Below, piece after piece: positions 59,320 through 64,000 of a stretch of 64,000 nt of DNA. This DNA is from Actinacidiphila guanduensis. GTDB lineage: Bacteria > Actinomycetota > Actinomycetes > Streptomycetales > Streptomycetaceae. The translations under genes and the position numbers were made by a program. Under the pieces are notes generated by a model. That model saw only the letters and a program-made list of their open reading frames with translations, ran no database searches and was not told the DNA's origin. The stretch spans positions 178,588 through 242,587 of the forward strand of contig NZ_FNIE01000014.1 in assembly GCF_900103985.1 (NCBI RefSeq), read 5' to 3'. How positions within the stretch are numbered: the stretch's first letter is position 1; each line of letters begins with the position of its first letter.

Positions 59320-59681
59320 TTGGGGGTGACCGCCGTCCGCACAGGGCCGAACGCGTGGTCCCCGGGGTGCCGCTGGTAGAGCCCGCACCCGCCGCGGTCC
59401 CCGCGCGCCCGGCATCGCGTCCGGATCACCAGCTCCCCGGGCCGCCCCCAGTCACCCCGCCACGCCACCCAGGCAGAGCTGTTGTCAGAGCCGTCCAGCT
59501 CCCGTACGAGTGCCTGATGCTCACCCTCGCCATGAGCCCCCAGCGCACACCGCAACCCCCGCTCCTCGGGAAAGTCGTCCTCCTGCACGGGCGCGAGGTA
59601 CCGCGCGGCGACGGCAAGCAAGGGGGGCAAGTGTGTCACCGATGCGCAGGTCGGAAGGTTGTTGGGGTTGCGCGTAGCCAT
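59316..59681 (-). CDS. Small hypothetical protein co-translated with the XRE regulator
   Basis: A 121-residue soluble protein that I cannot assign to a named family. It begins with MATRNPNNLPTCASVTHLPP, has an acidic centre (PVQEDDFPEERGLRCALGAH) and ends with a basic patch containing two cysteines (RTRCRARGDRGGCGLYQRHP). ATG 59681 has GAGGTGG upstream. The GTGA overlap with the regulator suggests it is its partner or antagonist, taking the place DUF397 proteins hold elsewhere. Confidence 0.65.
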   Translation of the reverse strand: MATRNPNNLPTCASVTHLPPLLAVAARYLAPVQEDDFPEERGLRCALGAHGEGEHQALVRELDGSDNSSAWVAWRGDWGRPGELVIRTRCRARGDRGGCGLYQRHPGDHAFGPVRTAVTPK

Positions 59682-59796
59682 CGGACCACCTCGTGTATTC
59701 GGTTCCTGACTTTCTGTAGGCAAGCTTGGGGTCGTCGGCTAACGTTCGCCAGAGGGGGACGCTTTAAGCCTTGATCCATAAAGAGGGAGCCTTCTC

Positions 59797-60741
59797 GTGA
59801 GCACCAAGGTCGATCCGACGACCTCCGTGGCTGCCGTGTTCGCATCGCGGGTGACACGGCTACGCCAAGCGCGAGGCTGGACGCAGGTGGAGCTGGCCCA
59901 GCGGGTGCGGGTGCATCCCAGCCGTATCAACCAGATCGAGCGCATGACGGGCCACCGGCCGACGCGCGAGCTGACCATCGACCTCGACCGCGCGCTCGGG
60001 GCGGACGGTCTCCTCATCGATTTATGGCCACATGTGTACCGCGAGGCGTTCCCGAACTGGTCCCGACGGTTCATCGAGCTGTCGGCGACGGCGGTGCGGA
60101 TCAGGCAGTACGCGGCGCACACCGTGCCGGGACTTCTGCAGACGGAGGACTACGCACGGGCCGTACTGGAAGTGGGACGCGATCTCACCTCCGCCGAGCA
60201 GTTGGCTGAGCGCATTGCCGTCCGCATGGTCAGGCAGGATCGGCTGTGTACCAGTGACTGCCCCGAGCTGATCGTCATCCTCGATGAGTCGGTACTCATG
60301 CGCCCGATCGGTAGCTCGACCGTCATGCGCGAGCAGTTGCGGCGTCTCCTGTCGACACAGAGCGAGTCACGCATCTCCGTGCAGATCTTGCCGTTCTCCG
60401 TTGGCGCACACTCCGCCATGGGTGGTTCGTTCACAGTGTTGTCCCTGCCAGATGGCTCGGAGGTGGCCTACACGGAAGGCGCCGACAGTGGTCAACTCAT
60501 CGAAGAAACCGAGGAGGTGAGGTCGTATCTGCTGTCCTACGATGAGTTGCGGGCGAGCGCACTGCCGCCAGCCATGTCCCTGGACATGCTCAGGTCCACG
60601 ATGGAGGACGCCTACCGTGACGCACGTCTCCCGAGTCCAGCTCAACGCCGCCGCCTGGCACAAGTCGTCATACAGCAACCAAGCGGGGGGCGACTGCGTG
60701 GAGGTCGCGCTCGCGTTCCCCGGCCTCGTCCCGGTACGTGA
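59797..60741 (+). CDS. XRE-family regulator with DUF5753 domain (second copy)
   Basis: A 314-residue regulator. HTH: VTRLRQARGWTQVELAQRVR then VHPSRINQIERM; DUF5753 from TVPGLLQTEDYARAVLEVG to MSLDMLRSTMEDAYRDA. GTG 59797 has GAGGGAG upstream. The domain is complete by about residue 275. The last 40 residues (LPSPAQRRRLAQVVIQQPSG...) are an out-of-frame reading of the DUF397 gene, so the stop lies 125 bases inside its neighbour. This looks like loss of the original stop or a small frameshift near the 3' end. Confidence 0.85.
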   Translation: MSTKVDPTTSVAAVFASRVTRLRQARGWTQVELAQRVRVHPSRINQIERMTGHRPTRELTIDLDRALGADGLLIDLWPHVYREAFPNWSRRFIELSATAVRIRQYAAHTVPGLLQTEDYARAVLEVGRDLTSAEQLAERIAVRMVRQDRLCTSDCPELIVILDESVLMRPIGSSTVMREQLRRLLSTQSESRISVQILPFSVGAHSAMGGSFTVLSLPDGSEVAYTEGADSGQLIEETEEVRSYLLSYDELRASALPPAMSLDMLRSTMEDAYRDARLPSPAQRRRLAQVVIQQPSGGRLRGGRARVPRPRPGT

Positions 60742-60835
60742 CTCCAAGGACCCCCACGGCCCCGCCCTCGCCTTCACCGCCGATGCCTGGACCTCTTTCG
60801 TAGAGGCCGTCCGGACCGGCGAATTCCCCCTCTGA
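60617..60835 (+). CDS. DUF397 protein (first of two)
   Basis: A 72-residue protein with the family signature AAAWHKSSYSNQAGGDCVEV, VPVRDSKDPHGPALAF and a final AWTSFVEAVRTGEFPL. DUF397 proteins partner DUF5753 helix-turn-helix regulators in actinomycetes. GTG 60617 has GGAGG nine bases upstream and lies within the 3' end of the XRE gene, in another frame. Confidence 0.87.
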   Translation: MTHVSRVQLNAAAWHKSSYSNQAGGDCVEVALAFPGLVPVRDSKDPHGPALAFTADAWTSFVEAVRTGEFPL

Positions 60836-60848
60836 CGGAGGTCCCCTC

Positions 60849-61070
60849 GTGACGCAGCCCTCCCACCCTGGTCTCGACGGCGTCGCTTGGCGCAAGTCGT
60901 CCTACAGCAACCAGGAGGGAGGCGACTGCGTCGAAGTCGCCGTCCCCTCCCCCACTGCCATCGCCGTCCGCGACTCGAAGAACCCACACGGTCCCGCCCT
61001 CGTCTTCACCGCAGACGCATGGACCTCCTTCGTGGACGCCGTCCGCGCGGGACAGTTCCCCGTTGGGTGA
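60849..61070 (+). CDS. DUF397 protein (second of two)
   Basis: A 73-residue paralogue of the preceding protein with GVAWRKSSYSNQEGGDCVEV, IAVRDSKNPHGPALVF and AWTSFVDAVRAGQFPVG. GTG 60849 has GGAGG seven bases upstream and follows the previous stop by 13 bases. A local tandem duplication is the simplest origin. Its end overlaps the methyltransferase start by eight bases. Confidence 0.87.
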   Translation: MTQPSHPGLDGVAWRKSSYSNQEGGDCVEVAVPSPTAIAVRDSKNPHGPALVFTADAWTSFVDAVRAGQFPVG

Positions 61071-61917
61071 CGGCGGGCGCTCGGGCGGGGAAGCCCAGCT
61101 CGCAGAGAGCATCGCCCGGTTCTACGGGGAGCTCTACGACGAAGACGCGCGGCTGACTTCCTCGGCCGATGGGCGGCTCGAGCTGATGCGGACCCAGGAG
61201 CTGCTGCGGCGGTTCCTGCCGGCGGAGCCCGCGCGGGTGTTGGACGTCGGCGGCGGCACCGGCGTGCATGCGCGCTGGCTCGTGCAGGACGGGTATCGCG
61301 TGGACCTCGTGGACCCCGTGCCGCGGCACGTCGAGCAAGCTGCCCGCGTCTGCGACGCGACCCTCGGGGACGCCCGCAAGCTGGCCGCGGCCGACGCCTC
61401 GTACGACGTCGTCCAACTCCTCGGCCCGCTCTACCACTTGCCCGACCCGCAGGACCGCAAGCAGGCCCTCGCCGAAGCCGTCCGCGTACTGCGGCCGGGC
61501 GGGCTCCTCGCGGCCGCGGCCATCAACCGCTACGCCTCCGTTTTCGAGCACACCGCGTACGCCCAGCTCCACCGGGAACGCCTCACGGCGTCGATCGCCT
61601 CGATCCTCGCGACCGCCGTCCACGACGGCCGACGCGGCTTCACCGTCGCCTACTTCCACCGCGCCGAAGAACTCGTCGGCGAGCTGGAGGACGCCGGGCT
61701 CACCGACGTGCGCGTGTTCGCCGTGGAGGGTCCGGCCTGGTCACTGCTCAAAGCGGTGGAGCAGCAGACGGGGCAACCGCCGGGCGAGGACCTGTTCGCG
61801 GCCGCCCTCACTGCGGCCCGACTCGCCGAGCCGTATCCGGAACTGCTCGCCGCCGCCTCGCACCTGCTGGCCGTGGGCCGGGCACCCGGCGGAGCCGCAC
61901 CGCGATCGGGGCCGTGA
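61063..61917 (+). CDS. SAM-dependent methyltransferase
   Basis: A 284-residue class I methyltransferase. Motif I is ARVLDVGGGTGVHARWL, the acidic end of beta2 is RVDLVDPVPRHVEQA, and ASYDVVQLLGPLYHLPDP with EAVRVLRPGGLLAAAAI give motifs II-III. The C-terminal half carries the substrate cap, with FTVAYFHRAEELVGELEDAG. The substrate is unknown. The frame has no ATG or GTG near the start: TTG 61063, overlapping the DUF397 gene, is the best start, but without a strong ribosome site. Confidence 0.83.
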   Translation: MGDGGRSGGEAQLAESIARFYGELYDEDARLTSSADGRLELMRTQELLRRFLPAEPARVLDVGGGTGVHARWLVQDGYRVDLVDPVPRHVEQAARVCDATLGDARKLAAADASYDVVQLLGPLYHLPDPQDRKQALAEAVRVLRPGGLLAAAAINRYASVFEHTAYAQLHRERLTASIASILATAVHDGRRGFTVAYFHRAEELVGELEDAGLTDVRVFAVEGPAWSLLKAVEQQTGQPPGEDLFAAALTAARLAEPYPELLAAASHLLAVGRAPGGAAPRSGP

Positions 61918-61996
61918 GTGCGCCGGCGGACGGGGCCCGCCCCCGCAGCGTCCGCCGACCGTCGGCAGGGTGCCGCGCGGGGGCGTCGCGCAGCGT

Positions 61997-62929
61997 CTAC
62001 CCGGCGGTTCGCGTGAGGTGGCCGAGGACGGCGTCGGCCGCGTCCAGGTGCGGCTCGCGGACGACGTAGCGCGTGATGCCCCAGCGCTGCTCGTGACGGG
62101 CCAACTCGGACGCGATCTCCTCGACCGTGCCCACCCAGGCGTACGGGGAGGCGAGCACCGTGGCCGCGTCGCAGTTCAGTCGCCCGGCGATCTCTTTGGC
62201 CGCGGCCTCGGCGTCGTCGGTGATCTCCACCATCTGGACGAGCGCTTCACGGGCCGGGGCACTGCCGCGGCCTTCGGCTCCCTGCTCGATGAGCTCGACC
62301 TGGCGGTCGATGTCGTCGGCGTCCCACCGCACCTCGTGCATGTGCCCGTCCGGGAGGGTGCGTCCCAGCCCGCTCAGCCCGACCACGTCCGCGTGCGCTC
62401 CGGCCCAGCGCAGCAGCGCCGTGTTGCCACCGCCGAAAGTGAAGGGCACCCGGTCCTGGACGGGACGGGGGGCGGTCAGCCGCGCCTCGTGGGAGCGCAC
62501 CTCGGGGCCTTCGAGGGTGACCGTCTCCCCGGCGAGGAGCGCTCGGCAGGCCTCCGCCACGGCCTGGAAACGCCGGACGCGGCCTGCGACGTCGGGACGA
62601 CGGCTGCCCAGCATGGCCCACTCGACGGGCGTGTGCCCCGCGCCCAGCGCCAGGCGCGCGCGTCCGCCGGAGACGACGTCGAGGGTGGCCACGTCCGACG
62701 CGAGAAGCAGCGGCTCGCGGATGCCCGCCTGGGAGACGTAGGAGCCGAGCCCGATGCGTTCGGTCACCGCCGCGGCCGCGGCGAGCGCGACGAACGGGGA
62801 GGATGTGGTGCCGGGGTGGTCGGCCGTGAGCAGCGCGTCGTATCCGGCGCCCTCAAGGCGCCGGGCCAGGGCGAGCCAGGAAGCAGCGTCCTGGGGCTGA
62901 GCTTGAACGGAGAGTGCCGGGTGTGTCAT
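61997..62929 (-). CDS. LLM-class F420-dependent oxidoreductase
   Basis: A 310-residue luciferase-like TIM-barrel enzyme. Strands LSVQAQPQDAASWLALARRL, LLTADHPGTTSSPFVALAAA, IGLGSYVSQAGIREPLLLAS and RARLALGAGHTPVEWAMLG are typical, with VPFTFGGGNTALLRWAG near the cofactor end. Actinomycete members of this subgroup usually use coenzyme F420, but FMN is possible. The substrate is unknown. ATG 62929 lies six bases after TAGGCT and has no ribosome site, so it is probably a leaderless gene. It is divergent from a DMT-type membrane protein. Confidence 0.87.
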   Translation of the reverse strand: MTHPALSVQAQPQDAASWLALARRLEGAGYDALLTADHPGTTSSPFVALAAAAAVTERIGLGSYVSQAGIREPLLLASDVATLDVVSGGRARLALGAGHTPVEWAMLGSRRPDVAGRVRRFQAVAEACRALLAGETVTLEGPEVRSHEARLTAPRPVQDRVPFTFGGGNTALLRWAGAHADVVGLSGLGRTLPDGHMHEVRWDADDIDRQVELIEQGAEGRGSAPAREALVQMVEITDDAEAAAKEIAGRLNCDAATVLASPYAWVGTVEEIASELARHEQRWGITRYVVREPHLDAADAVLGHLTRTAG

Positions 62930-62935
62930 GCGAGG

Positions 62936-62965
62936 AGCCTATGATCCTCTCTCGGGACAGGCCAA
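62936..62965 (-). promoter_or_regulatory. Leaderless promoter of the LLM oxidoreductase gene
   Basis: TTGGCC (62965-62960), 18-base spacer, TAGGCT (62941-62936), then six bases to ATG 62929. Confidence 0.5.
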
Positions 62966-63184
62966 AGCTCTACGCACAGGGCGAAACCGCGCGCGCCGAC
63001 GCCCTCGGTGCCGGCCCCGTCGGTCGCCACCGCAGCGCCAGGTCGCTGAACCACGCTGGGCGTCGAGGGAGAACCCGGCCGATTCGCGGGGCCCGGACCC
63101 GCGTCGCTGCCACGCGTGCGGCCACCGCCGGCGGAGACCGGTTCCGGTCACGGCGCGGGCAGCGGGGACGGCCGCAGGGGACTG

Positions 63185-63190
63185 TAGGGT
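63185..63190 (+). promoter_or_regulatory. -10 element of a probable leaderless promoter for the DMT-type gene
   Basis: TAGGGT (TANNNT) ends six bases before GTG 63197, and no ribosome site is present. Confidence 0.4.
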
Positions 63191-63196
63191 CGCGGT

Positions 63197-64000
63197 GTGC
63201 TCGTTGGATTGGTGTGCGCGCTGGGCGCGGCGGTGTGCTTCGGGACGGCGTCGGTGTTCCAGGCGGTCGCCGCGCAGAGCACGGCGGGCGGGGTGGGGAC
63301 GGCGGGCGTCGACGCCCGCCAGGTCGCACGGGTGATGGTCAAGGGCTGGTACGTGCTGGGCCTCGGCCTCGACACGGCCGGATTCGGACTGGAACTGGTC
63401 GCCCTGCGCACAGTCCCGATCTACGCGGTCGGCGCCGCGCTGGCATCGAGCCTCGCCGTGACCGCCGTCGTGGCGTCCCGGATGCTCCGGACGTCATTGG
63501 GACGGGTGGAGTGGGCCGCGGTGGCCGTGGTGTGCCTCGGTCTCGGGCTGCTGGCGGCGGCCTCCGGCAGCGGGGGGCACGGATCCGGGACGCCCGCCCT
63601 GCGCTGGGGCACGCTCGTCGCCGCCGGTCTCACACTGGTCGCGGGGCTGGCCGCGGGCCGGCTGCCGGGCCTTCGGGTGCGGTCGGCCGCTCTCGGGCTG
63701 GGCGCGGGCCTGGGCTTCGGCGTGGTGACGCTGGCGGTACGCCTCATCCCCCATCTGTCGCCCGGCGCGATCGTCACCAACCCGGCGACGTACGCCCTGC
63801 TGCTGGCCGGCGGCGCGGGCTTCCTGCTGCTCACCTCGGCCCTGCAACACGGCTCGGTGACCATCGCCACCGCGGCCATGGTGCTCGGCGAGACGTTCGG
63901 CCCGGCGATCGTGGGCGTGGTGGCACTCGGCGACCGCACCCGCCCCGGCCTCGCCCCGCTCGGCGTGGCGGGCTACGGCCTCGCCGTCCTCGGCGCACTC
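63197..64000 (+). CDS. DMT/EamA-like multi-pass membrane protein (3' end outside window)
   Basis: The frame runs open from GTG 63197 to the window edge (268 codons). At least eight hydrophobic helices are visible, starting with VLVGLVCALGAAVCFGTASV and including WAAVAVVCLGLGLLAAA, LRWGTLVAAGLTLVAGLAAG and TYALLLAGGAGFLLLTSALQ. The paired-half layout and the late MVLGETFGPAIVGVVALGD segment resemble drug/metabolite transporters of the EamA type. Substrate unknown. It was placed by the leaderless promoter and by the hydrophobic start; no ribosome site exists. Confidence 0.8.
   Translation, partial: MLVGLVCALGAAVCFGTASVFQAVAAQSTAGGVGTAGVDARQVARVMVKGWYVLGLGLDTAGFGLELVALRTVPIYAVGAALASSLAVTAVVASRMLRTSLGRVEWAAVAVVCLGLGLLAAASGSGGHGSGTPALRWGTLVAAGLTLVAGLAAGRLPGLRVRSAALGLGAGLGFGVVTLAVRLIPHLSPGAIVTNPATYALLLAGGAGFLLLTSALQHGSVTIATAAMVLGETFGPAIVGVVALGDRTRPGLAPLGVAGYGLAVLGAL

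Overview
The window is very GC-rich, with GTG and TTG starts, codon third positions almost always G or C, and gene families typical of filamentous actinomycetes: several SpoIIE-type phosphatase/ATPase switches, DUF5753 helix-turn-helix regulators with DUF397 partners, a DUF5954 protein, F420-type oxidoreductases and LamG/RHS secreted giants. It most likely comes from a Streptomyces chromosome or a close relative. No rRNA, tRNA, CRISPR array, phage or replication origin was seen. The only mobile-element trace is a truncated IS110 transposase.

Layout. 1-6.1 kb: end of a SpoIIE-type phosphatase, a type III polyketide synthase divergent from an MDR reductase, a MerR regulator, and a Cys-nucleophile hydrolase divergent from an AraC regulator. 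6.4-13.3 kb: a secreted phytase-like esterase, a heterodimeric ABC exporter with complementary degenerate ATP sites, a NUDIX-like protein and an ABC-2/YhgE-like membrane protein. 13.7-28.6 kb: the accessory core. An IS110 remnant lies beside two small genes and a 2551-residue RHS polymorphic toxin with an HExxH tip. The RHS gene is divergent from a 1924-residue LamG/ricin-lectin secreted protein. 28.7-33 kb: an MFS exporter under a perfect palindrome, a lipoprotein, a lamin-tail protein and a quinone-oxidoreductase-like gene. 33-44 kb: two large multi-sensor SpoIIE phosphatases flanking an APH-like kinase, a nonsense-broken NTF2-like gene, a membrane-anchored unknown and a secreted modular protein. 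44-51.5 kb: a proline-rich peptide, GalM with an NYN nuclease-like gene, an Ada-AlkA fusion, DUF5954, a GH25 lysozyme and a GNAT enzyme. 51.7-58.2 kb: a frameshifted ECF sigma factor, then a ROK regulator divergent from a four-gene sugar-oxidation operon. 58.5-64 kb: WhiJ-like HTH/DUF397 genes, a methyltransferase, an LLM oxidoreductase and the start of a DMT-type membrane protein.

The most system-like locus is 14.4-28.6 kb. The RHS toxin gene ends in TGATG coupling to a four-cysteine zinc-ribbon gene, which itself ends in GTGA coupling to a 58-residue one-helix membrane protein. These are natural candidates for immunity or accessory factors of the metallopeptidase tip. The divergently transcribed LamG giant shares the control region, so the two secreted giants are probably co-regulated.

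A second window-wide pattern is initiation style. Six genes (AraC, NUDIX-like, Ada-AlkA, ECF sigma, LLM and DMT) have a -10-like hexamer ending exactly six bases before the start codon, which suggests leaderless mRNAs. The ROK divergon shows two back-to-back promoters sharing overlapping -35 boxes, with TAGCGT at both ends of the region.

All functions are inferred by reading sequence motifs. No database search, fold prediction or computed statistic was used.
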